Positions 1 to 8,506 of a stretch of 64,000 nucleotides of DNA are shown piece after piece. The position numbers and the translations under genes are program-made. Positions within the stretch are counted from its first letter, which is position 1; every line of letters starts with the position of its first letter. The DNA comes from Streptomyces sp. NBC_00513. GTDB taxonomy: Bacteria > Actinomycetota > Actinomycetes > Streptomycetales > Streptomycetaceae. The stretch lies in contig NZ_CP107845.1 of the NCBI RefSeq assembly GCF_041431415.1, positions 7,812,001 to 7,876,000 on the forward strand, in the 5' to 3' direction. The notes below the pieces were generated by a model. That model made no database searches, was not told the DNA's origin, and worked only from the letters and a program-made list of their open reading frames with translations.

Positions 1-674
1 GTGAGTTCCGCGATCCTCTCCGGCGTGAGCTCGTCGGGGTGCAAGGCGTGGTGGGCGAAGCGCTCGGCGAAATCGCGGCGGAACGCGTTCGGTTCCGTGG
101 CCACGGTGAGCCGGCTCAATCGTCGGGTGATGCTCTGGCACAGCAGTCCGATGGCGCCGGAGCCGATGACCAGGACGGACTCGTGCGGCTGCAGGTTGGA
201 CTTGAGGACACTGTTCAGCGAGCAGCCCAACGGCTCGATGAGACTCGCGACCTGCCAGCTCATCCCTTCGGGGATCGGGTAGAGGTACTGTGCGGAGCCC
301 ACGAAGTATTCGGCGAAGGTGCCCGCGAGTGTGAAGCCCACCTGGTGGTCGTCAAAGGTGAAGCAGTAGCAGTAGGCGCCCAGCCGGCAGTTGCGGCAGG
401 TTCCGCAAGACTGAGTGGGGTTGATGATGACGCGGTCGCCGATCTTGAGGTGTCTCACGGCGTCACCGACTTCCACCACCGTACCCACCCCCTCGTGGCC
501 GAGGATGGTGCCGCTCTCGGCCACGTCGAGTTTGCCCGCGAGGATCTTGTGGTCGGTGCCGCAGATGCCTGTCATGGCGATCCGGACCTTCACATCGGTG
601 GGTGCTCGCAGGATGGGCTCCTCGACATCGACGAGATCCATCCGGCCCGTTCCTGCATAGACGAGAGCTCGCAA
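1..674 (-). CDS. Zinc-dependent medium-chain alcohol dehydrogenase (C-terminus outside window)
   Basis: NAD(P)-linked oxidation of a secondary alcohol, probably on a sugar or polyol, is expected. The visible 224 residues hold the catalytic-zinc motifs (GICGTDH, then GHEGVGTVVEVGD), the four-cysteine structural zinc lobe (CGTCRNCRLGAYC) and the start of the Rossmann fold (VLVIGSGAIGLL). The start is a TTG preceded at 7 nt by GGAGG. The gene lies 14 nt downstream of the aminotransferase stop and so is the third gene of a tight operon. A dehydrogenase followed by PLP transamination would turn a hydroxyl into an amine, as with 2-deoxy-scyllo-inosamine or sorbitol dehydrogenases, but the substrate is not visible. 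The 3' end is cut by the window edge. Confidence 0.9.
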   Translation of the reverse strand, partial: MRALVYAGTGRMDLVDVEEPILRAPTDVKVRIAMTGICGTDHKILAGKLDVAESGTILGHEGVGTVVEVGDAVRHLKIGDRVIINPTQSCGTCRNCRLGAYCYCFTFDDHQVGFTLAGTFAEYFVGSAQYLYPIPEGMSWQVASLIEPLGCSLNSVLKSNLQPHESVLVIGSGAIGLLCQSITRRLSRLTVATEPNAFRRDFAERFAHHALHPDELTPERIAEL

Positions 675-688
675 CTCCCGGCCTCCGT

Positions 689-1936
689 TCAGTTGTGGTG
701 TCCGTAACTGGTCAAGGCGGTGTCAATGGCACGCTCGACCTCGTCGAGCTGTGGGGGTCTGTGGCGGTCGGAGAAGACGAAGTAGCCCTTGGTGAAGATC
801 CGGCAGTCGGTGAGGACATCCAGCAGGTGCGTGCGGAAGGGGTCCGTCCAGAAATCAGGTGCGGCGACCGTGCCCAGGGAGAAACTCGAGTAGTCGCCCC
901 GAAGTTCGATGTGTCCGCCCAAGCCGAGGACATCGATCCGGGCACGAAGGGTTTCCATCATGTCGGCGGTCCGTGCGCGCCACGACGGCCAGGTGGGAGC
1001 CGCGTCCATGAGGTCCTCGCAAGCCAGTGCGGCGGCGAGAGCCAGTGACTCGCTGGAGTGGGCGTTGCTCATGCGTACGTCCTCGGCACGCATCACCAGG
1101 CGGCGGTGACCCAGTATCGCCGCCAACGGGAGTCCGTTCGCCATGCCCTTCGAGATGCACAACAGGTCCGGCCATACGTCGACTTCACCGCAGGTGGCAC
1201 GTCTGCCCATCCGTATGCCCGACGTGACCTCGTCGAAGATCACGACCGCTCCCACGGAACGCACCGCGTCCACGACGATGCCGAGGTGGTCGGCAGACCA
1301 GCGGTTCGGGCACATCACCACTGCGGCAACGTTCCCCGCGTGCTCGCGCAGGAGTTCGAGGAGGCGCTCGGGGTCGCCGGGCGGGGTGGTCAGCGTCAGT
1401 GCTGCCACGGCTTGCGGGATGCCGAGGGCAGCGGGCCGTGCGGAGTAGTGCGATGGTGCTGCCCAGTCGTGCCATCCGTGGTATTCGGTCGCCACGACGA
1501 GGTCGCGTCCGGTGGCCGCGCGGGCGATTCGTACCGCCCCGCTCACCACATCGGCACCGCTTTTGGCGAACTTCACCGCCTCGTAGACACCGAAGCGGGC
1601 CAGGAGCCGCTCGGCCAGGGCCAGTTCGAGGGGGTCCGCCACGGAGAACGCGGTGCCCCGCGCCAGCACGGCACTCACCGCTTCTCCGACCTCGGGGCGG
1701 GCGTGCCCCCATGTCGCCGTACCCATGGCCATCTCGCAGTCCAGCCAGGTACGACCGTCAAGGTCGGTGAACTCGGCGTCCTTGGCCTGTACTGCCACGA
1801 TCGCGCCCCGCCCCGGAAGGAGTCGGTGAGGTGCCTTGGCCAGGGTGCTGCATCCGGCGGGAATCACGCGGCCGACTGTGTCGAGCCAGGTGAGGCCGGC
1901 CGGTCGATCCGCGGTGGCCATTTGATCGCTCGTCAC
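689..1936 (-). CDS. Class III aminotransferase, glutamate-1-semialdehyde aminomutase-like
   Basis: A PLP enzyme of fold type I, 415 residues. It carries the class III hallmarks: the EYHGWHDW segment of the aminomutase-like branch, the Asp of VVIFDEVTSGIR that pairs with the pyridine nitrogen, and the Schiff-base lysine in SKGMANGLPLAA. It is not likely to be HemL because it sits between a glycosyltransferase and an alcohol dehydrogenase and lacks heme neighbours. It more probably aminates a keto-sugar or another small keto substrate made by the downstream dehydrogenase. The GTG start overlaps the glycosyltransferase stop (GTGA), so translation is coupled. An ATG five codons further in is an alternative start. 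Confidence 0.88.
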   Translation of the reverse strand: MTSDQMATADRPAGLTWLDTVGRVIPAGCSTLAKAPHRLLPGRGAIVAVQAKDAEFTDLDGRTWLDCEMAMGTATWGHARPEVGEAVSAVLARGTAFSVADPLELALAERLLARFGVYEAVKFAKSGADVVSGAVRIARAATGRDLVVATEYHGWHDWAAPSHYSARPAALGIPQAVAALTLTTPPGDPERLLELLREHAGNVAAVVMCPNRWSADHLGIVVDAVRSVGAVVIFDEVTSGIRMGRRATCGEVDVWPDLLCISKGMANGLPLAAILGHRRLVMRAEDVRMSNAHSSESLALAAALACEDLMDAAPTWPSWRARTADMMETLRARIDVLGLGGHIELRGDYSSFSLGTVAAPDFWTDPFRTHLLDVLTDCRIFTKGYFVFSDRHRPPQLDEVERAIDTALTSYGHHN

Positions 1937-3108
1937 CGGACTTTGGCCCCCGGCCAGCAGCCGGCGTGGAGGTCCTCAAGACCCACTCTGTTGCCGTGCA
2001 GGTCGATGACGATGTCCTCCGTCTGAGTCCGAAGGCGCTGGGCCAGCCACATTTGGTTGTCGAGCAGGCGGACGAAGTTCTCGACCAGGATCAGCAAGGG
2101 TTTCGGTTCGGTGAGGAGGGCGGGCGGCAGCAGATGTGGGAGGAGAATGGGCCGCTCCCCGTCCACGTTCGTCGAGTAGTCGAGCACGGCATGCCGGTTG
2201 AGGGTCGATGCGGCGGCGAGCGCTTCCCAGACGCCGGCGGCGTCGGTACGTGTCTCGGCGAGATCCAGCGGAACGAATCGCCCGAGGTCGGGCGTGTTCG
2301 TCAGTGCATTGACCATGCGCGGGACCACGTCGTTGTCGACATGGTCGCCCCAGGTCTTCCAGAACCGTGCGAGGTTGCTCTTGCGGTTCCCCGCCCGGTG
2401 GACCCCGTTGCGCAGCTCCCAGTGGTAGGAGGTGACCCGCGGGTCGATCACCGTGCGGTAGCCGAGCGTCCTGGCTCGCATCTGGTAGTCGAAGTCCTCG
2501 TATCCGTTGAAGTACCGCTCGTCCAGCAGGCCGACGTCGTTCCGGACCTGCCGGGTCATCGCGAAGAGGGCGAAAGCAGCCAACTGAACCGTGTACGGCG
2601 CACCGGGTAAGTCTTCGGGTCGGGCGTTGAGAAACAGGTGCCGGCCCAGCGTCTCACTGAACGTGATGCCGCAGTGTTGTACTCCACCGGTGTGCGGGTA
2701 CAGCAGCACGCCAGCCGTCATCCCGCTTTCCGGATGCTCGTGCAGGGTTCGCAACATCCCTGATTGCCAGCCGGATGCCAAGATCAGGTCGGAGTCGACG
2801 AAGAACACATGGTCGCCCTCCGCTCTGGACAAGCCCTGGTTGAGGGCTTGTCCGCAACCACGGGGGTTCACGTTGTGCACGGTCTCGACTGTGATGGCGC
2901 CGAGCCGCTCGGTCTTCAGAGTACGGGCGAACTCCTCGATGAGCTCGCCTACTTCGGGTCCCGAACCGTCGTTGACCATGATGAGTTCGGTGTCCGGCTC
3001 GACAGTCAGTCTCAGCGACTCCAGGAAGAGCGAGAGAACTGTGGGCGATTGATAGATCGGCACGATGATGCTGCTACGCAAGAAGACCCCCACGCGTTGG
3101 AGCGACAT
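1933..3108 (-). CDS. Family 2 glycosyltransferase with C-terminal extension
   Basis: Transfers a sugar from a nucleotide donor, in the cytoplasm. The GT-A fold starts with SIIVPIYQSPTVL, followed by the NDGSG donor loop, the metal-binding VDSDL (DxD-type) and the acceptor-side NGYEDFDYQMRARTLGYR that carries the catalytic acidic residues. After about residue 270 a roughly 120-residue tail with no recognised domain follows. The ATG at 3108 was chosen because upstream in-frame sequence is not GT-like. A TTG about 27 nt further in, just before RSSIIVPIY and preceded by GGGGG, is a real alternative. It is first in the operon with the aminotransferase and dehydrogenase. The acceptor is unknown. 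Confidence 0.85.
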   Translation of the reverse strand: MSLQRVGVFLRSSIIVPIYQSPTVLSLFLESLRLTVEPDTELIMVNDGSGPEVGELIEEFARTLKTERLGAITVETVHNVNPRGCGQALNQGLSRAEGDHVFFVDSDLILASGWQSGMLRTLHEHPESGMTAGVLLYPHTGGVQHCGITFSETLGRHLFLNARPEDLPGAPYTVQLAAFALFAMTRQVRNDVGLLDERYFNGYEDFDYQMRARTLGYRTVIDPRVTSYHWELRNGVHRAGNRKSNLARFWKTWGDHVDNDVVPRMVNALTNTPDLGRFVPLDLAETRTDAAGVWEALAAASTLNRHAVLDYSTNVDGERPILLPHLLPPALLTEPKPLLILVENFVRLLDNQMWLAQRLRTQTEDIVIDLHGNRVGLEDLHAGCWPGAKVR

Positions 3109-3716
3109 CGGAGCACGGAGCGAATCCGGCTTCCGAGTGCGCGAAGTTGGGCTGACGACATGGACAATCGGGGCAAGGCGGCCGAATGGCTGCCCCAAAC
3201 CCCCAGTATTCAACGTGTCTACACAAAATCGCTCAACGAGTGGAAGACTGAACGCACTGCGGGTTTGTTGTCAAGCAAGCTCCGCGACGCCGCCGGGACG
3301 AGCATCCGTGACCCGACCTGCGCGAACCTCCCTTTGCCTGAAGCCCACACCTCAACAGCTCAGGCCGAATGTCGTCTCGATCGCATGGGTCCGTCGGCTT
3401 GAATGCCTTGGTTGCCGAAAAAGGGGACCGCCCCGCCGCAGGAACGCCAGGAGGTCCCACTTCAGTAGGCAGCAGGTACTTTGCGAGGCGCGTACCCGGG
3501 TGCCTCGCGGGCCGGTCCTTCTTCAGGAGTCGTTGTGCTCCCGGATCGCGGCTGTGCGTGCGGGGCTGCCGGGAGGCTCCTGGCGAGCGGCGGGCTCGGC
3601 CGCAGGGGCGTTTTGCCGCCGGTGTCGGTCGATCGTCTCCGGGCCGGGACAAGGCCTCAAGGGGAGGGGGAAGGCGACGAACGATCTGCGCGTGGCTCGT
3701 CAGCGTTCTGGGCGTC
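3109..3716. other. Intergenic stretch without a recognised gene
   Basis: About 600 bases between the convergent-in-direction minus-strand units. Both strands are open in places only because of high GC. No reading frame shows a domain, signal sequence or ribosome site. It should hold the promoter of the glycosyltransferase operon near 3110-3250, but no clear -10/-35 pair was recognised. Confidence 0.5.
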
Positions 3717-3745
3717 GCGTGCCGGACGCGTGGCGTCCGGCACGC
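3717..3745 (-). terminator. Hairpin terminator after the GH43 gene
   Basis: A perfect 13-bp stem (GCGTGCCGGACGC with its complement) closes a 3-nt GTG loop. It begins 9 nt beyond the stop codon of the GH43 gene. There is no T-run, which is common for Streptomyces terminators. Confidence 0.75.
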
Positions 3746-3753
3746 GGGCGCGG

Positions 3754-5703
3754 TCAGAGGAGGGTGAGGGTGAGTGTCGCGGCGTAGTCGCCGACGGGTG
3801 TGTACTTGGGAACGTCGAGGGCCACGCCGGCGTTGGTGGTGAATTCGCCGCCGCTCAGGTCACTGTCGGGTGCGGATGCGAGGGTTGCGCCGTTCTTTCC
3901 GATGGTCCCGGAGCTTCCCGCCACGCAGGTGGTGGGACTATCGGGTTTGGTGGTGCAGGTGGGTGTCCAGGTGAGCCGGTCGGCGTCGATTTTGCCCCGG
4001 GGGCTTGTGAAGTCGGTGATCTTGCCAGTGAGTGACCAGCCTGTTGTGCCGCCGCGGAAGTCCTTGACAGTGATCATGTTGAGGTTGCCCGTGGAGGCGC
4101 CGCCCTTGCCGAAGTCGACCGGGGGGAGTCGGACGGGATCCGCTGTGGTGGACATGGTGAGCACGCCGGCGTTGACCGAGGTGGTGAGGTGTTGGTCGGC
4201 CGTTCCGGGGTGGGTCGGATCGGTGGGGTCCGTGGGGTCGGTCGGCTTGTCGGGCGTGCCGACCTTCCAGGCCTGACCGGTCGAGCCGTTGCACTCCGAC
4301 TGGACGATCTTGGCGCCGGCGCTGGTGGACCCGCCCTGGACGTCGAGGCATTTGCTGCTGTGCTTGGAGACGACGCGGACGTAGCCGTCCACCAGGCTTT
4401 CGAAGCGCCAGCGCTGGTTGTTTCCCCAGCCGCAGTCGTACTGTTTGATCTCGGCTCCGTCCGCGGTGGAGTTGTCGGCGAGGTCGAGGCATTTGCCACT
4501 GTGTTGGGCGAGGACACGGACGTAGCCGTTGTCGTTGTCCGTGAATCGCCATTGGCTGTTCAGCCCGCCGGCACAGGATTCCTGGGTGACGGGTGCCTGG
4601 TTGTCGGAGACGCTCCCGGGGACGGTCATGCAGGCGCCGCTCTTCTTGCCGGTGATCGTGTTGAGGGGGTCGCCTCCGGAGCCGGAGACCCGGCCGGTCT
4701 GCGTGTCGATGGAGACCTTCGTATACCAGGGGAGGTTCATGGTCGTGGCATCCGGGAACTCCAGTGGCAGCCACACGTACTTGGAGTCGTTGACCCGGTT
4801 CGGATTGGACCACGTACCCGCCCAGCGGTCCCCCATGTAGAGGAAGGAGGTGGTTTCGCTGCCCTCCACAGGAAGCACGAACGTCGTCTGCGAGTGGTGT
4901 CCGTTGTGGTTGCCGACGTCTTTCATCGGCGACCACGGACCCGCGAGGCTGGTGGCGGTGGCGTACTTCTGCTGGTTCGGGTCCCAGTAGCTGGTTCCGG
5001 AAGTGAGCATGAAGTACACGTCCCCGCGCTTGAACAGGGCGGGTGACTCCCGGTGTTGACCGGGCCAGGGATTCGCCACCAGTTGCTTGACCTGTGTGTA
5101 GTCGTCGCTGAGTTCGTAGATGTGGAGGTCGGCGTTGTGGTTGGCGGCGGAGATCATGTAGGCCTTACCGGCGGCCTTGTCCTCGTACACCGTGATGTCG
5201 CGGGACATGTGCTCGGCCCCTGACGCGTCCTTCGGGCGGAAGGAACCTTTCCATTCGTACGGGCCGTCCACCGTGGACGAGACCGCCACTGCGGCCCGGG
5301 CCTCGGCATAGGAGTCATCCGCCTCCTTGTGCATCCACATGACGAACTGCTTGGTCTTCTCGTTGTAGAGGACCTTCGGACGCTCGATCACCGCGGAGCG
5401 GATCTCGGGGTCGGCCTCCTGGGTCAGGACATGGCCGCGAGACTCCCAGTCCTTGAGGTCCTTGGAACGGTAGGCGGAGACATAGCGGAACTTGTTGTCC
5501 TCACCGCGGTCCTCGCCGAACCAGTAGTAGTACGCGCCGACTTTGAGTACGCCACCACCGTGGGCCTGCACCCCTGCCCCGGTCGTGTCCGGGAACTGGG
5601 TGCCCGTTTCTGTCGTGACGGGTGCCGCCATCGCCGCCGGCGCGACACCGAGGACAGGTAGAAGCAGGCTCAGGCCTGCCAGGATGGATCGGATTCTTCG
5701 CAT
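3754..5703 (-). CDS. Secreted GH43 exo-beta-1,3-galactanase-like protein with CBM13
   Basis: Likely cuts galactose units from the beta-1,3-galactan backbone of type II arabinogalactan outside the cell. The 649-residue protein has a Sec signal peptide (hydrophobic core and AMA-A site near residue 26), then a five-blade GH43 domain at about 30-335. This opens with the VQAHGGGVLKVG signature and YYYWFGED of the exo-beta-1,3-galactanase branch (subfamily 24), and the Glu in VIERPKV is the expected acid. A ricin-type CBM13 follows (about 350-480; repeats QHSGKCLDLADNSTADGA and KHSSKCLDVQGGSTSAGA, each ending in a QxW motif), then a DPTDPT linker. The last 145 residues form a beta-rich domain with some WxL-like character. 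The ATG at 5703 has AGGGA 8 nt upstream. An ATG 18 nt earlier has no such site. Confidence 0.88.
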   Translation of the reverse strand: MRRIRSILAGLSLLLPVLGVAPAAMAAPVTTETGTQFPDTTGAGVQAHGGGVLKVGAYYYWFGEDRGEDNKFRYVSAYRSKDLKDWESRGHVLTQEADPEIRSAVIERPKVLYNEKTKQFVMWMHKEADDSYAEARAAVAVSSTVDGPYEWKGSFRPKDASGAEHMSRDITVYEDKAAGKAYMISAANHNADLHIYELSDDYTQVKQLVANPWPGQHRESPALFKRGDVYFMLTSGTSYWDPNQQKYATATSLAGPWSPMKDVGNHNGHHSQTTFVLPVEGSETTSFLYMGDRWAGTWSNPNRVNDSKYVWLPLEFPDATTMNLPWYTKVSIDTQTGRVSGSGGDPLNTITGKKSGACMTVPGSVSDNQAPVTQESCAGGLNSQWRFTDNDNGYVRVLAQHSGKCLDLADNSTADGAEIKQYDCGWGNNQRWRFESLVDGYVRVVSKHSSKCLDVQGGSTSAGAKIVQSECNGSTGQAWKVGTPDKPTDPTDPTDPTHPGTADQHLTTSVNAGVLTMSTTADPVRLPPVDFGKGGASTGNLNMITVKDFRGGTTGWSLTGKITDFTSPRGKIDADRLTWTPTCTTKPDSPTTCVAGSSGTIGKNGATLASAPDSDLSGGEFTTNAGVALDVPKYTPVGDYAATLTLTLL

Positions 5704-5780
5704 GCGGATCCCTGACGTCATCGCGCACCCGATGGCCTGTGGCAGATGAGAGGCGTCCCGCCCTCAATGTGCACAGTAAC

Positions 5781-5808
5781 CAACATTTCTGCGCGTGAAT
5801 CAACATTT
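5781..5808 (-). promoter_or_regulatory. Tandem CAACATTT repeats upstream of GH43
   Basis: The octamer CAACATTT occurs at 5781-5788 and again at 5801-5808, exactly 20 bp (two helical turns) apart, about 80-105 nt upstream of the GH43 start. The stretch is AT-richer than its surroundings. It looks like a tandem operator in the GH43 promoter. The binding protein is unknown. Confidence 0.4.
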
Positions 5809-6042
5809 GCCCAGAGGTTGGCTCACGAAAGGACGTAATGTCAACAGCTCGTAAACACTTGTGACATGTAGTGCGTGGTGAAGCTGATGCGTCAGCAGGT
5901 CCCAAGGTTGCTTTCCGGCCCATTCCTTCGAGTTCGGATCCGGTCGGCCCCGCGCTGCCTCCAGCCGAAGCTGCCGTCGGATGAATGCCGCAAGGCCTGC
6001 CCTCGCGGACGGAGACGCCGTACGGCAGCCGACGGAGCACCG

Positions 6043-6080
6043 GCTGCCGGTGACGAGCCGAGGGCCCCGTCACCGGCAGC
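6043..6080 (-). terminator. Hairpin terminator after the GH30 gene
   Basis: A perfect 13-bp stem (GCTGCCGGTGACG with its complement) encloses a 12-nt loop. It starts 6 nt beyond the GH30 stop codon. No T-run follows. Confidence 0.7.
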
Positions 6081-6085
6081 GAGCC

Positions 6086-8506
6086 TCATCCCGTTCGGAA
6101 CTGCTGGTTCGTTCCCCCGTTGCACGCGTACTGGACAGCCTCCGCGCCATCGGCGGGCGAGGCGCCGGCGATGTCGAGACATTTGCCGCTGTGCCTGGCC
6201 ACCAGGCGAACGTAGCCGCCGCCCGCCTCGATCCGTGACCACTGTTGGTTGGGTCCGTTGTTGCAGGTGTACTGGGCGACGGGAGCGGCGTCAGCGGTGG
6301 ACGCGCCCGTCACGTCCAGGCACTTGCCGCTGTGCCGCACCACAACGTTGACGTGGCCGTCCGGGGCGGTGCGTAGCGACCACTGTTGGTTGGGTCCGTT
6401 GTTGCAGGTGTACTGGGTGACGGGAGCGGCGTCGGCCGTGGACGCGCCCGTGACGTCCAGGCACTTGCCGCTGTGCCGAGCTTGCAGTGCCTGCCAGTCG
6501 GTCGGTCCGCGGAAGGCCCATCTCTGGTTGCTCCCCGTGGTGGGCGGATGGACGCCGACAGGGGCGCCGTCCGTGGTGGAGGCGCCGGTAACGTCGAGGA
6601 GCGTACCGGTCGCGCTGTTGACCAGGGTGTACTGCCCGTCGCCGGTGGTGGAAAGCATCCACCGCAGGTTTGCCGACGGTCCGGGAGGGGCCAAGGCGAG
6701 CGCGCCGCCGACGACGCCGAGGAGTTTGCCGCTCCTGACGTTCTTCACACGATACGAAGCGGTGCTGCTCCAGTCACCGGGTACCGAACGGGTGAGGACC
6801 CACTGCTGCGCCGCGTCGCCGGGGTTCGGCACCTGTTGGACGAGGGCGCTCTTGCCGAGTGTGGTACCTGCCAGGGCCATGCCGCTGTTGGCGTTGACGA
6901 GGAGGCGGGAGGCGGTGGAGGGGACGGCGGTCGCCTCGGTGTTCACACCGGATGCGCCTGGTATGACGAGGGTCGTGACCGAGTTGGGCCCAAGGGTCAC
7001 CGTGAGCCGTTTGCCCGAAGTGGTGAGGTCGGCTTCTCGATGGACGTTCTTGGTCGTGTCCGTGGTGTAGCGCTTGACCGGTTGCGGGGAGACCGTCCGG
7101 AAGGCGCTGAGGTCCAAGGTCACCGTCCGGGCCGTAGGCGTGGGGTTGGTGTGGACCACCACTGCGCCCTGACCGCCGGGTCTCACCGCGGCCAAAGTGG
7201 CGTCGTCGTCCGTGGTGATGACGCGCGCCCCCGGCCGGATGAACCTGCTGTACTGAGCCATCGCCCAGTACTTCTTGTTCTTCCGCAGTGGCTCCCGCGC
7301 GGCGTCCGCCGGGGTGAAGTCGGTCTGGACCAGCCCCCAGTTTGAGTTCTCGTGGGCCGGGGTCATGTTCTCGTAGTCCTCCACCGCCTGCCACAGCACC
7401 CAGGCCCGGGGCTCCAGTTCCCTGAGATCGTCGGTGATCCGACCGGCGAGGTCGAGGGCGGGGCTCATGTCGGTGAAGTTCTGCGGACCCCGACCGCCAA
7501 GATCCACTTCCGACATCCACAGAGGTGTGCCCGCACCCTTGGCGATGTCGCGTGGCCCCGTGCGCCCGTTCGTCCCGTAGGTGTGGGTGTTGAGTTTGCC
7601 GACGGCGGAGCGGGCCGAGTCGTCGTAGGCATTCCAGTTGGCCCGGAACGTGTTCGGGTTCGTCTCGTCCATCGCCGCGATGGGCGTGCGTAACCCTTTC
7701 GCGTCCAGCTCCGAGCGGAGGGCAGTGATCATGCGAGTCTGGGAGTCGACTGCCCAGTGGGAGCCTTCCTGGCGGCCGCCGGCTCGCCAGAAGTTGGTAT
7801 TCGGCTCGTTGATCGCTGACACGGAGCCGAAGGTGACGCCCGTGGAGTCCTGCACACGACGCAGCGCCCCGGAAAGGTAGGCGGCGAAGCGTTGGTACTG
7901 GTCGGAGCGGAGGTTGTCGTCATTGGGGTTGACCGCGCCGGTCACGAGTCCGCTGTTGGTCATGAAGTAGGGAGGGGAGTTCGAGAACGCCTCGAAGGTG
8001 TCCGCGCCACGGGCCTTGGCAGCGCTGAGCCACCAGCGCTGGTTGGGGTCGGCGTCCGGGTTCCAGTGATCGGGGTTGTCGGGGTTCCACCAGTCGGGCG
8101 TCTCGGCTCCGGGGCGATTCCAGTAGCCCGGTACGGCTGCGCCGACGCGCATGTAGGGCTCGGTCTCCGGGCTGTCGCCACCGCCGATGTTGTAGCGGGC
8201 GACGGTGAAACCGAGTCCTTCGGCGCTGTAGAGGGCGTCGGCCAGCCGGTTGCGCTGGGCGTCGGGCCAGCCGCCGGTCACATGGGCGAACCAGGCGAGT
8301 GAGGTGCCCCAGCCCTCGAACGGCTGCTGCTGGTAGCCGGGGTCGAGACGGACGGTCACACCGGTCGGTTCGGGCGCGTCGGCCGCGGCGGGAGGCGACA
8401 CCGCCCCGCCGACGAGCATCGTGGCGACGGCGAGGGCCGACGTGGCTATGCCGGTATGCCGTCGGCGGCGCGATCCGATGGATGTTCTTCTGTTGACAGG
8501 CACCAC
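6086..8506 (-). CDS. Secreted GH30 endo-beta-1,6-galactanase-like protein with CBM13 repeats
   Basis: Likely cuts beta-1,6-galactan side chains of arabinogalactan. The 806-residue protein has a long twin-basic N-terminus and signal peptide to about residue 43. The GH30 (subfamily 5-like) barrel follows, with FEGWGTSLAWFAH near 63, ARYNIGGGD near 103, the acid/base Glu in SAINEPN (about 234) and the nucleophile Glu in WMSEVDLGG (about 333). A beta-sandwich runs to about 520, then ricin-type lectin repeats to the end, three of them with the pattern HSGKCLDxxGAS and NQQW/F. The start is GTG at 8506, with GGAG about 7 nt upstream. The next codon is also GTG. Together with the GH43 enzyme downstream on the same strand it makes an arabinogalactan-degrading pair. 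Each gene has its own hairpin terminator, so they are probably separate transcripts. Confidence 0.88.
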   Translation of the reverse strand: MVPVNRRTSIGSRRRRHTGIATSALAVATMLVGGAVSPPAAADAPEPTGVTVRLDPGYQQQPFEGWGTSLAWFAHVTGGWPDAQRNRLADALYSAEGLGFTVARYNIGGGDSPETEPYMRVGAAVPGYWNRPGAETPDWWNPDNPDHWNPDADPNQRWWLSAAKARGADTFEAFSNSPPYFMTNSGLVTGAVNPNDDNLRSDQYQRFAAYLSGALRRVQDSTGVTFGSVSAINEPNTNFWRAGGRQEGSHWAVDSQTRMITALRSELDAKGLRTPIAAMDETNPNTFRANWNAYDDSARSAVGKLNTHTYGTNGRTGPRDIAKGAGTPLWMSEVDLGGRGPQNFTDMSPALDLAGRITDDLRELEPRAWVLWQAVEDYENMTPAHENSNWGLVQTDFTPADAAREPLRKNKKYWAMAQYSRFIRPGARVITTDDDATLAAVRPGGQGAVVVHTNPTPTARTVTLDLSAFRTVSPQPVKRYTTDTTKNVHREADLTTSGKRLTVTLGPNSVTTLVIPGASGVNTEATAVPSTASRLLVNANSGMALAGTTLGKSALVQQVPNPGDAAQQWVLTRSVPGDWSSTASYRVKNVRSGKLLGVVGGALALAPPGPSANLRWMLSTTGDGQYTLVNSATGTLLDVTGASTTDGAPVGVHPPTTGSNQRWAFRGPTDWQALQARHSGKCLDVTGASTADAAPVTQYTCNNGPNQQWSLRTAPDGHVNVVVRHSGKCLDVTGASTADAAPVAQYTCNNGPNQQWSRIEAGGGYVRLVARHSGKCLDIAGASPADGAEAVQYACNGGTNQQFRTG
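6240..6481 (-). repeat. Near-identical 141-bp tandem repeat inside the GH30 lectin domain
   Basis: The roughly 100 bp beginning at 6240 recur at 6381 with only a handful of differences, an offset of 141 bp (47 codons). The units encode two successive CBM13 repeats that are almost the same in protein and DNA. This shows a recent in-frame duplication of one lectin repeat. Confidence 0.85.

Noticed and set aside
689..1936. Aminotransferase as HemL (glutamate-1-semialdehyde aminomutase)
   Set aside because: No heme genes nearby. It is translationally coupled to a glycosyltransferase and followed by a dehydrogenase.
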